Below are positions 8,002 to 15,041 of a stretch of DNA of 17,608 nt, piece by piece. Location of the stretch: positions 1 to 17,608 of the forward strand of contig JAHPYY010000201.1 of the NCBI GenBank assembly GCA_019058515.1, written 5' to 3'. Each line of letters starts with the position of its first letter. Within the stretch, counting starts at the first letter, position 1. The notes beneath the pieces were generated by a model, which worked only from the letters and a program-made list of their open reading frames with translations, searched no databases and was not told the DNA's origin. A program made the translations under genes and the position numbers. The DNA comes from Promethearchaeota archaeon. GTDB taxonomy: Archaea > Asgardarchaeota > Lokiarchaeia > Sigynarchaeales > SOKP01.

Positions 8002-8592
8002 TTATATTCTTTTGATTTTACCTATAGTCCCAAAGATTTTTTGGCTTGATCCTCCTTCGAGTGCCTCGAAATAACCTTCCCTTATTAATTCTGAGAGTGC
8101 AACTTGTATTAACTCCAATGAGTGTTCTTGTAACTCCTCCAACACCATAAGAATATCTATAGTGATGGTGTTTCCAGGAACTATTATTTCTTTTAAAAGC
8201 GTTTTAATTCGACTTGATTCAGGCTTGAAATCTAATCCTTCCGGTAGGATAATCTCTTTTTGGGTAAAATCTAAAGTTTTTTTATCGAATCCAATATTTT
8301 CTGTTATGGTGTTAATGCTTAGTAAGATTTTTTCAATTTGAGATTCAATGCGAGAAATCCGTTTTTCCAAATTCCCGAAATTATCTGGTTTCTTATCGAT
8401 TTTTCTAGTTCTCTTAGCTTTTTTCTCATCCAAATATTTTTCTATTAGTTTGTTTAATTCCGAGTCAGGGATACCCGCACTTTTAATTTGCTGTATCTTT
8501 TGACCTTTTCTCGTAGATTTTTTTAATTCTATTCCACACTCTTTCGCTAACTTTTCAAGATACGCAATAGTTAAAGAGTTTAAATTAGCCAT
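8002..8592 (-). CDS. SAP-like/coiled-coil/winged-helix protein, cotranscribed with a small GTPase
   Basis: A 196-residue protein of three parts. Residues 5-55 (LTIAYLEKLAKECGIEL, then KGQKIQQIKSAGIPDSELNKLI) resemble a SAP or Rho-N-type helix-extended-helix nucleic-acid-binding domain. Residues 56-105 are a Lys/Arg linker and a predicted coiled coil (NLEKRISRIESQIEKILLSI). Residues 128-196 look like a winged helix (TITIDILMVLEELQEHSLELIQ, ALSELIREGYFEAL, then a beta wing). It begins 20 bases after the stop of the Rab/Arf-like GTPase gene, so both are probably on one message. The arrangement suggests a DNA/RNA-binding or scaffolding partner of the GTPase; no family name can be given. Domain calls are by pattern, not by search. 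Confidence 0.65.
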   Translation of the reverse strand: MANLNSLTIAYLEKLAKECGIELKKSTRKGQKIQQIKSAGIPDSELNKLIEKYLDEKKAKRTRKIDKKPDNFGNLEKRISRIESQIEKILLSINTITENIGFDKKTLDFTQKEIILPEGLDFKPESSRIKTLLKEIIVPGNTITIDILMVLEELQEHSLELIQVALSELIREGYFEALEGGSSQKIFGTIGKIKRI

Positions 8593-8612
8593 AAAAAGAA
8601 ATATTAATTATT

Positions 8613-9149
8613 TTACTCGCTTACTTCCTCTAAAGCCGTATGATAAATACTAGTAAATAATTTAATAAATGCGTTTTCAACATTTTCTCCCGTTTTAGCA
8701 GAAGTTATCACTAAATCTAAGTTCTTCTCTTTTGCATAATCGCTTGCTTCACTTTCTTGAACTTTGATATGATCCATTAAGTCTGCTTTATTACCTATCA
8801 AAATTACAGGTTCTCCTTCAGTTCTAATCCTTCGAAAATCGTTTAACCAATCAGATACTTTTTCGAAAGATTTTTCGTTCGTAAGGTCAAAAACTAATAA
8901 GGCTCCTTGGGATCCCTCTAAATACAAGTTTCGGAGGCTCTTGAAACTATCCTGTCCACCAAGATCCCAGATTTGGGCAGATATCAACCTATCTTCTACT
9001 TTAATGATTTTTTGTAGCAGATTAACTCCTAATGTCGATTTATAATCTTCCCTAAACTTATTTTCGACGTATCTATAGATCAAACTCGTCTTCCCTACGC
9101 TGCCTTCTCCAAGTAAACAGATTTTAAACTTAAAAGTAGGTTCTAACAT
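8613..9149 (-). CDS. Ras-superfamily small GTPase (Rab/Arf-like hybrid)
   Basis: A complete 178-residue G domain. G1 is GEGSVGKT (14-21), the switch I Thr is T39 in STLGV, G3 is WDLGGQ (61-66) with the catalytic Gln at 66, G4 is NKAD (120-123) and G5 is TSAK (149-152). The P-loop and G5 are Rab/Ras-like, while the GGQ of G3 recalls Arf proteins; such mixed types are typical of Asgard GTPases. All residues for GTP binding and hydrolysis are present. There is no C-terminal cysteine, so prenylation is not expected, and no N-terminal Gly for myristoylation; membrane contact would need a partner. A GGATACG lies just before the ATG. The SAP-like/winged-helix gene follows 20 bases downstream. No GAP or GEF gene is recognisable nearby. 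Confidence 0.95.
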   Translation of the reverse strand: MLEPTFKFKICLLGEGSVGKTSLIYRYVENKFREDYKSTLGVNLLQKIIKVEDRLISAQIWDLGGQDSFKSLRNLYLEGSQGALLVFDLTNEKSFEKVSDWLNDFRRIRTEGEPVILIGNKADLMDHIKVQESEASDYAKEKNLDLVITSAKTGENVENAFIKLFTSIYHTALEEVSE

Positions 9150-9418
9150 ATCGTATCCACTAAATGAGTTTAAAAATTAGTATTTGTTAATTTTTATAAT
9201 AATGCTCTTAATATTTAAAAGTTTATCGGATTCCCATTCTATTATCGATGCCAATGATAGAAGCCATAGTAATTTCGATTCATATCTAATTTACTTTTAT
9301 TAAACAACTATTTTGCTTTTTTACTGTATTATTTAGATTATGGTAATAAATCCCAATATCCCGATATTATAATAAAAATCCTTATAATTATTAGCATTTT
9401 ATAGATATTAGTTCTATT
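9150..9418. promoter_or_regulatory. Shared spacer between the two divergent GTPase operons
   Basis: This 269-base, very AT-rich stretch separates the start of the Rab/Arf-like GTPase gene (minus) from the small helical protein gene (plus), so it must hold promoters for both. On the minus strand CTTTTAAATATTAAG (about 9208-9222) is a reasonable TATA box, some 60-70 bases before the ATG at 9149. On the plus side several TATA-like AT tracts lie within 60 bases of ATG 9419 (for example around 9366-9375), none clearly better than the rest. No reading frame, inverted repeat or operator is convincing. Confidence 0.35.
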
Positions 9419-9802
9419 ATGGATACCAACGATTTCATTAGTAAGCTAAATAAAATACAAGAGTTATTATCGAAAGAAGAGTATGAATTCGCCTTAGATA
9501 TCGCTCAAGAATTAATAACTATAGAGAAAGAAGGAGATTTTCCGTACAATCTCACTCATAGACTTTACCAACTGAATTCTAACGCCATTTCTTTAAATAA
9601 CCAATCTAAAATTTTACCTTCTTTACAAATTCTTAAAAAATCCTTAAAAACTATCGAAATCGTAGAATTTCATCAATATCTCAAAGAAAAAGAAGGAGTT
9701 TCAATAGATATTGAGATACTTAGAAAAGAACTCGAATTGTTGATCCTTAGAGGCAAGATAAAGGCTATAATTAGCAATAATGTCGTAAGTTTTGAAAATT
9801 AA
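9419..9802 (+). CDS. Small helical protein with a PCI-like winged-helix end, paired with an MglA-like GTPase
   Basis: A 127-residue soluble protein. Residues 1-80 are amphipathic helices in a TPR-like rhythm (FISKLNKIQELLSKEEYEFA, DIAQELITIEKEGD). Residues 83-127 (VEFHQYLKEKEGVSIDIEIL, ELELLILRGKIKAIISNNVVSFE) match the end of PCI domains: a helix-turn-helix, the 'L-x-x-L-I-x-x-G-x-I' helix, and a strand ending V-V-x-F. PCI domains occur in proteasome-lid, COP9-signalosome, eIF3 and coat-complex subunits. The gene lies 75 bases before the MglA-like GTPase in the same direction and is probably cotranscribed. It has no resemblance to the roadblock protein MglB that usually accompanies MglA. The PCI link is an inference from a short region and could be a generic winged helix. 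Confidence 0.55.
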   Translation: MDTNDFISKLNKIQELLSKEEYEFALDIAQELITIEKEGDFPYNLTHRLYQLNSNAISLNNQSKILPSLQILKKSLKTIEIVEFHQYLKEKEGVSIDIEILRKELELLILRGKIKAIISNNVVSFEN

Positions 9803-9877
9803 TAATTTTCTTGTGCATATTCCTGCCCATTGTATTTATTCGGACTTTTTAAGCATCGTACTTAACGAATTTTTAGC

Positions 9878-10471
9878 ATGATAATAGATGCTCTTGAAAA
9901 AACAATTCAAATTAAAATCGTATATTTTGGACCTGCGCTATCAGGTAAAACCACTTCTCTGAAATGTTTGTTTAATCACTTCGGTATGAAAGAAGATGTT
10001 ATGAGTATTGAAAGTACGATAAATAGGACGCTCTTTTTCGATTATGGAATTATTAAGTTTAAAGGTACAGCTTGGTTACTTAAGATTCATATCTATAGCA
10101 CCACTGGCCAGGATTTTTACAGAGTCACTCGGCCAATAACTTTGAGGGCGGTGGATGGGATAATTTTCGTGGTAGACTCTCAAAAATCTGCGTATAAGCG
10201 AAATTTAGCGTCTTGGGATGAACTGATATCGTATTACGGCGAACGGTTGGAAGAAATACCAATTATTATAGCGTTTAATAAGCAAGATGTACTTAACAAG
10301 TTCGAAACTTCTACTTTTCTACACGATATCAAGTTAGATAATTTCCCTAATTTAATGGTAACAAATACTATTGCGTTAAACGGTGAGGGAATCTTGACAT
10401 CCTTTGAAGAGATTTTGGGTAAAATTTTCAAAGCTGCTTTCAATTTAGAATTTGTGACTCAGGCAGTATAA
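9878..10471 (+). CDS. MglA-like small GTPase
   Basis: A 197-residue GTPase of the MglA/Rup-like class. The start reads IKIVYFGPALSGKTTSLKCL, the diagnostic MglA P-loop (G18-T25). It is followed by RTLFFDYG with switch Thr T51, G3 STTGQDFY (73-81, Gln78 in place of the more usual T-x-P-G-Q-x-F-Y), TRPITLRAVDGIIFVVDSQ, and G4 NKQD (134-137). MglA proteins set cell polarity in bacteria and have many relatives in archaea; they switch with GTP and are normally controlled by roadblock proteins. The family Pro of switch II is replaced by Thr here. There is no lipidation signal at either end. It follows the small PCI-like gene by 75 bases, and no roadblock gene is adjacent. Confidence 0.93.
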   Translation: MIIDALEKTIQIKIVYFGPALSGKTTSLKCLFNHFGMKEDVMSIESTINRTLFFDYGIIKFKGTAWLLKIHIYSTTGQDFYRVTRPITLRAVDGIIFVVDSQKSAYKRNLASWDELISYYGERLEEIPIIIAFNKQDVLNKFETSTFLHDIKLDNFPNLMVTNTIALNGEGILTSFEEILGKIFKAAFNLEFVTQAV

Positions 10472-10539
10472 TAAAAAGGTAGTTTGAAATTATAATTTGA
10501 CAGATAATCCAAGCGATTTTGCATAATTGAACTTCCTTT

Positions 10540-11352
10540 TTATCTATTTGTTCTTAATGTAATTGGTGAAACCTCAGTAGTTTCTCCAAATGTGGGGATT
10601 ATCCACATATACATACAATATTTAAACTCTTTGTAATTTGGTTTAGCAAAGTTCATATGTCCAAGATATCCCGGGAAGAATACCCCTTCTCCGTTGGGGA
10701 GATCTTTGCAGACAGATTGCCCATTTGAATCGATTAAGTATTGAGTCATTGCGTACTTTTCGTCATCTATACAGAATATATACAACTCAGGATAATCGGG
10801 ATGGATGTGAGGGTAAATTTCCGTTGTATTAGAATGCTCTTTTTCCAAATTTACACTGGTGATTACTCCTTGTTGCAAAGACTTATTAGGGATATTAGTA
10901 TAACCCGACATGAAATGTCCGTTTTTAATTGCGGTCCACACTGTCCGATAAGTCGATATTTTTTCGTTGGAGCTGAGTTCCCCCCTAGGAATGAACTTGT
11001 CTAAACTGAATTTTTCTAAGATAAAAGTCAATTCTTCTGTAATAATAGTTTCGCTAAATACTAAGCAAAGTTTTGATGTTCCCTCAGGTATAATAGTAAA
11101 TTCGCTGTCGTTCGGAACGAAACACATGTCAAACCTATCTAGTAAACAGGAATTTTCTTTATATTCAAGTTTAGCTTTTCCTTCTAACAATACTCCATTT
11201 AAAACGATATCACTTGGAGTCTTTCTCGACATATGTTCATCAAAATAGAAATATTCAATCGAAATTTTACCTAGCTTTCGGTTTATCGGATGGATTGATG
11301 GATTGGGAATATAATAATTATATAATTCGCTTTTGCTTGATTGATTACTCAT
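10540..11352 (-). CDS. KduI/IolB-type cupin, putative sugar-acid ketol-isomerase
   Basis: A 270-residue two-cupin protein resembling KduI (5-keto-4-deoxyuronate isomerase) and IolB (5-deoxyglucuronate isomerase), PF04962. KduI binds zinc through H-x-H-x4-E and a later His; the same set is seen here as H182, H184 and E189 (YPHIHPDYPELYIF) and H232 (GYLGHMNF). The length is near the KduI norm of about 280. The substrate is likely a uronic or keto sugar acid, but no pectin or inositol gene is in the window, so the role is open. The gene begins 54 bases after the stop of the arrestin-like gene and is probably cotranscribed with it. A good purine-rich ribosome site (AAGAGGGAG, 11370-11362) precedes the ATG. 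The N-terminal cupin is more divergent. Confidence 0.75.
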   Translation of the reverse strand: MSNQSSKSELYNYYIPNPSIHPINRKLGKISIEYFYFDEHMSRKTPSDIVLNGVLLEGKAKLEYKENSCLLDRFDMCFVPNDSEFTIIPEGTSKLCLVFSETIITEELTFILEKFSLDKFIPRGELSSNEKISTYRTVWTAIKNGHFMSGYTNIPNKSLQQGVITSVNLEKEHSNTTEIYPHIHPDYPELYIFCIDDEKYAMTQYLIDSNGQSVCKDLPNGEGVFFPGYLGHMNFAKPNYKEFKYCMYMWIIPTFGETTEVSPITLRTNR

Positions 11353-11360
11353 TTTCTTTT

Positions 11361-11370
11361 ACTCCCTCTT
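11361..11370 (-). promoter_or_regulatory. Ribosome binding site of the cupin gene
   Basis: AAGAGGGAGT lies about nine bases before the ATG at 11352, in the short gap after the upstream arrestin-like gene. It is one of the few strong Shine-Dalgarno-like sites in the window and supports translation of the cupin from a shared message. Confidence 0.5.
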
Positions 11371-11406
11371 AATAAAAATAGGGTGATTCATTGTAAATAA
11401 GACATT

Positions 11407-12618
11407 TTAATTTACTGGAGCTTGCAAGCGTATAGACTTCTGAGAATTATCCTCAATTATAGCAATTAAAGCAGAAACGCTTTGTTTTGCAGTGTACTCT
11501 ATCTCTTTTACATCGTTACTAATCCAAATTGAAAAACCTCTCAACATTGGAGCAGTTTCGAATAATCCTTCTTGTAATCCTGTGAGTTTAACGGTAACTC
11601 CTTCCAAAACTTCTTGAGAGATGTTCTTTATCGCGATAGTAAACTTAAATTGTCCTGATTGTTCTTGACCTGCAGAGGAGACATTTTCAATTTTGAATAC
11701 TTTTTGAAGTTTGGAAGATAATCCATTAAATAAGGACGGTGCGCCTCCAGTTAGACCAGAAAATAAATCAGACCCTCTTTTTGCTGTATTAACTGTTTTA
11801 AACGCAACGGTAATTGGTAATTCAAACTCAATATTTTCTTTACCAAATTCGGGTTTTTTTCTGCCAATAACAAGAAGCGACCATTCGCAGTAATCTCCGT
11901 ATTTATATCCCCAAAATTCCTTTTCGGAAGGTTCCCAAATATAATTATGGCTTGGTTCTGCGTGTTCTGGTATTTTTAAAAGAATAAACTCCTTTTCCAT
12001 ATTGGTGGTTCTTGCGTCTCCAGCAATCGCAGGGGGTAATTTTTGGATGTTCCGGCAATTCTTACCATAGGTTTCGCAATAGCACACTAAATTAGCTTTC
12101 TGCAATAATCTAACTTCAAGTTCTTTCAGCTGGTCCGAATTGAAAGAAATTTTTATCGCTTCTCCGGGTTTAAAAACATCCTTGGCTACTTCAATCTTTA
12201 ACCCCGATAATGAAAATGAAATTGGATTCGGAGTTTTTAAATGTACCGTTTCCTTCTTAACTTTAAGTTTTACTTCTTGCGATTTTCTAATTAAAATATC
12301 TTCGTTCCGATTAATTGGATTTTGTTTCCTTAGTATTAGCTGTAATTCATACGAGAGGTTACGGCTCTCTATAGTTGGAACTACGTTATTTTTAATCAAT
12401 ATTGATTTATTACGTTTATACTCCCCCGCTTGGAACGATCCTTTAGAAAAGATCTCTTGTTTGGCAATTTGTAGTTCTTTAAGACATGGAGGAGAAGTGA
12501 TGAGTCTAAGTCCGCTCCATAATATTTCCTCATCTTCCTCAAAATTGTAGGTTGTGTTTATATTTAGTTTGTCGCCTATATAAACAGCATCGTCGTGAGA
12601 GCGTAACTCCAATTTCAT
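11407..12618 (-). CDS. Arrestin-like all-beta protein
   Basis: A 403-residue protein without signal peptide or membrane helices, rich in alternating beta strands. The first domain (about 1-125) starts MKLELRSHDDAVYIGDKLNI, then carries WSGLRLIT, FQAGEYKRNKSILIKNNVVP and LSYELQLILRK. These are the order and motifs of an arrestin N domain: an opening strand, an exchange of Gly-x-x-V for 'I-G-D', the 'G-x-Y-x-x-x-x-x-I-x-x-x-x-x-P-T' edge, then the Y-x-L strand. A second similar domain (about 135-280) holds the cysteine group C-Y-C...C near 190-200. A third beta domain closes the protein (about 310-400). Arrestin folds in eukaryotes bind receptors and sorting machinery, including retromer Vps26. 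The fold call is by eye and needs a profile or structure search. The KduI-like cupin gene follows by 54 bases. The next gene upstream is divergent. Confidence 0.45.
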   Translation of the reverse strand: MKLELRSHDDAVYIGDKLNINTTYNFEEDEEILWSGLRLITSPPCLKELQIAKQEIFSKGSFQAGEYKRNKSILIKNNVVPTIESRNLSYELQLILRKQNPINRNEDILIRKSQEVKLKVKKETVHLKTPNPISFSLSGLKIEVAKDVFKPGEAIKISFNSDQLKELEVRLLQKANLVCYCETYGKNCRNIQKLPPAIAGDARTTNMEKEFILLKIPEHAEPSHNYIWEPSEKEFWGYKYGDYCEWSLLVIGRKKPEFGKENIEFELPITVAFKTVNTAKRGSDLFSGLTGGAPSLFNGLSSKLQKVFKIENVSSAGQEQSGQFKFTIAIKNISQEVLEGVTVKLTGLQEGLFETAPMLRGFSIWISNDVKEIEYTAKQSVSALIAIIEDNSQKSIRLQAPVN

Positions 12619-12842
12619 ATATTATATAGTAAAAGTTAGAATTTTTATTAATATTATTTATCACTATTTAGATATAAGGCTTTAGTTAGCATTAGTCTAA
12701 AATGGTTTAGTACTTTTTCATCCTTTTATAGAAAAAACTGCGTGGGATTTTTAACGTAATTCAGCAAAATGGATTATTTCTTGATTTCTTTCCTTAATCT
12801 ACTTAAAATTAATATGTAAATTACAATTTAATACCACAAGGT

Positions 12843-13562
12843 ATGGATAATAAAACGCTTCCGAATAACATCAAAGCCCTCCTATTCGATTTAGATGGAA
12901 CATTAATTGATATGGACCTCAAAGGATTTATAAAGGGCTATTTTAAGGGATTAGCTGATAAGGTTGCCCACCTTATTCCTGCGAAGGTTTTCATATCAGC
13001 ACTATTAAATGTTTCTAAAGTTGTGCAAAATAATCAATGCGAAGATACAAACGAAAATCTTTATTATAGGACTTTTTTTCCTATTAATGGCTACCAAAGA
13101 GACGAAATAGAACCACTTATTATCGACTTTTACGAAAATGACTTTTCGAACTTAAGAATATTTTCAAAAAGTAAGCCAATGGCTAGAACATTGCTTGAAA
13201 GAGCTCAGTTCTTAGGATATAAATTAGTTATTGCTACAACTCCAATAATTCCCAAGACCGCCATACTTCAGCGTCTAGAATGGGCTAACATTCGCGATTT
13301 TTCTTACGATATAATTACTAGTTACGAGAATACCTGTGCGGTAAAGCCCAATCTCCTCTATTTCAGTCAGATTTTCAAAAAACTCAGACTAAACGCAAAT
13401 CAATGTTTAATGGTGGGAGATGAGCATAAAGATATGGTAGCTAAAAAACTTGGTTGCCATACTTTCTTAGTTCGCAGCTCAAATACTAATTTAAATAAAG
13501 ATACGCCTAACCCTGACTATGAGGGCACTTTGAGCGATTTACTAGATCTTATTATTGCTTAA
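12843..13562 (+). CDS. HAD-superfamily hydrolase, probably a phosphatase
   Basis: A 239-residue HAD hydrolase. Motif I is LLFDLDGTLID with D16 as nucleophile and D18 as acid/base; motif II is VIATTP (T132 or T133); motif III is K168 in VKPN; motif IV is VGDEHKDM (D193 and D197). All catalytic residues are present. The helical insert after motif I (about 25-110) makes it a C1-cap type, like phosphoglycolate phosphatase and related phosphatases, but the substrate cannot be read from the sequence. The start ATG is preceded by AAGGT. It is divergent from the arrestin-like gene, 224 bases away. The spacer 12619-12842 is AT-rich and shows no other gene. Confidence 0.9.
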   Translation: MDNKTLPNNIKALLFDLDGTLIDMDLKGFIKGYFKGLADKVAHLIPAKVFISALLNVSKVVQNNQCEDTNENLYYRTFFPINGYQRDEIEPLIIDFYENDFSNLRIFSKSKPMARTLLERAQFLGYKLVIATTPIIPKTAILQRLEWANIRDFSYDIITSYENTCAVKPNLLYFSQIFKKLRLNANQCLMVGDEHKDMVAKKLGCHTFLVRSSNTNLNKDTPNPDYEGTLSDLLDLIIA

Positions 13563-13613
13563 GGTTCGTTTTGTACTAAAACTGAGATTAGGTGCATAAT
13601 CTTAGGATATGAC

Positions 13614-14426
13614 ATGAATATTAAAATTTATAAGGAAATAATTCAACATATATTACTAATAAGGATATTAATTTCAAGGAAAAAGAGTATGATATTTCAA
13701 ATAACCACAATACTTCAAAATACTTTTAGTCTTATTTTTATATTAATTACGATTGTTGTAGGGATTAAAATTCTCTCTAAATATTTTATCTATAAAGATC
13801 GAAATTTATTATTTGTAGGAATTGCATGGATAGGAATGGCTTTTCCTTATATACCTGAAGTGATATCTACATTTATTCTCCTACTTGATCTACAAGTTAA
13901 CCCTGATGTACTTTTTTTAATTTACGTTTTGGTAAATATCGTATTAATACCTATGTTTTTTATCTTCTGGTTAATTGCATTTACTAATCTATTACAATTG
14001 AAAACGAGAAATAAATTAGTAATAATCGTATTGTCTTTAATTTTGAGTGCTATATTCGAAGTACTTATTCTTTATTTATACATATTTGATGTTGAAGCAA
14101 TTGGTTTACTTTCAGGACTGTATCTTGCCGAATGGACCTTGTTCATCAATATTATTTTAATCATCCTTCTGAGTATAATTCTTACTACAGGTTTATTGTT
14201 TGCTTGTGCTTCAATGAAAGTGAAAGAGCCAGAAATTGTCGTGAAGGGCCGATTCTTATTATTTGCATTTCTGATTTATGCTATTGGAGCACTTATTGAT
14301 GCATTATTCACAGATTTTCTAACCAACATTATTTCAAGAGTTATACTTGTATTTGGGTCAATATTGTTTTATTTTGGATTTATTTTACCTAGTTTTTTGA
14401 AGAACTATTTAGTGAAATCATCTTAA
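13614..14426 (+). CDS. Seven-helix membrane protein of unknown function
   Basis: An integral membrane protein with seven hydrophobic helices and almost no soluble domain. The frame opens at ATG 13614, but the true start is more likely ATG 13689, which follows a purine-rich GGAAAAAGAGT and removes a Lys/Arg-rich leader, leaving 245 residues. Counted from there, helix 1 covers roughly residues 12-30, helix 2 includes FVGIAWIGMAFPYIP, helices 3-5 are long, and helices 6-7 flank a short ALFTDFLT loop. Similar seven-helix families are common in Lokiarchaeia, but I cannot name a family or function. No retinal-lysine motif is evident. It follows the HAD gene in the same direction, and the decayed ligase lies convergently beyond its stop. 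Confidence 0.7.
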   Translation: MNIKIYKEIIQHILLIRILISRKKSMIFQITTILQNTFSLIFILITIVVGIKILSKYFIYKDRNLLFVGIAWIGMAFPYIPEVISTFILLLDLQVNPDVLFLIYVLVNIVLIPMFFIFWLIAFTNLLQLKTRNKLVIIVLSLILSAIFEVLILYLYIFDVEAIGLLSGLYLAEWTLFINIILIILLSIILTTGLLFACASMKVKEPEIVVKGRFLLFAFLIYAIGALIDALFTDFLTNIISRVILVFGSILFYFGFILPSFLKNYLVKSS

Positions 14427-14454
14427 AGCATTGGAAACATGTGGGTACGAAAAA

Positions 14455-14904
14455 TCCGTCCATTATTGTATATTCAGCTGGAGTGACTTTTAAACTATAG
14501 ATTAGAGACTATTCTCTTTTGTCTGAGTTAATTAAAGAGAGTATCGCCCCTACTTTTGCTGCAGTGGTTAAAAGTACGGGATATTCTATTCGATTTTTTA
14601 AAAATAATTGAATCATATCCCCTTGTATTTTTCCTAAAGAAGTGAAATAATGTGCATACTAGTTAATTAAGGAGTTAAATTCACAGTATTTTTGTTGAAG
14701 ATCTTCATATTTTACTACCCCATTTTCAGAGTATTTTTTAGCGAGTTTCTCGATGAATTTACCCCAAGATAGCTTGTTTTCGTAAGGAATTCTTTAGAGT
14801 TCTTAGATAATCTCATTATGCTTTTAAACCCACTTTTGATATCTTTTGAAAAATTCTCTTTTCGGAATAAGATTAGGTTGGTCTATTTTTATATCTTTCT
14901 CCAT
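14455..14904 (-). pseudogene. Decayed AMP-forming acyl-CoA synthetase (N-terminal remnant)
   Basis: One minus-strand frame from ATG 14904 gives about 150 codons of protein-like sequence broken by five in-frame stops: TAA at 14826-14824, 14805-14803 and 14796-14794, and TAG at 14661-14659 and 14511-14509. Between them it reads LSWGKFIEKLAKKYSENG, VKYEDLQQKYCEFNSLIN, YAHYFTSLGKIQGDMIQLFL, KNRIEYPVLL, AAKVGAILSLINSDKRE and SLIYSLKVTPAEYTI. This is the start of the long/very-long-chain acyl-CoA ligase family (F-x-x-L-G-x-x-x-G-D, N-R-x-E, K-x-G-A-x-x-S-L-I-N, L-x-x-S-L). The catalytic core and C-terminal domain are gone, replaced by the seven-helix gene beyond 14427. No frameshift is needed, only stops, so the body was lost by deletion and the rest by point mutation. 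Confidence 0.8.
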
Positions 14905-15041
14905 TTTGTTAGGAAAATTTATATTATTTAAGAATTTGTAAATGTGTAAATATCATATATATGGAGATGGAGCAGGTATCGCCACTGTTATTAAAGTAAA
15001 TCATAAATAGTATTAAATCGATTGAAGTCATTGAATATAGT
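14905..15041. other. Spacer upstream of the Nudix gene
   Basis: This 137-base stretch separates the ligase remnant from the Nudix gene and must hold the Nudix promoter; AT-rich tracts are present but no clear TATA box stands out. A 22-codon reading from ATG 14942 (MCKYHIYGDGAGIATVIKVN) ends at TAG. It looks protein-like but is too short to classify. Confidence 0.2.

Noticed and set aside
10741..11248. Plus-strand ORFs opposite the cupin gene
   Set aside because: The minus strand carries the complete cupin metal motif and a good ribosome site; the opposite frames show no features.
14942..15010. A 22-codon reading with GDGAGIATVIKV just before the Nudix gene
   Set aside because: Protein-like in appearance but too short to identify; could be another gene fragment or chance.
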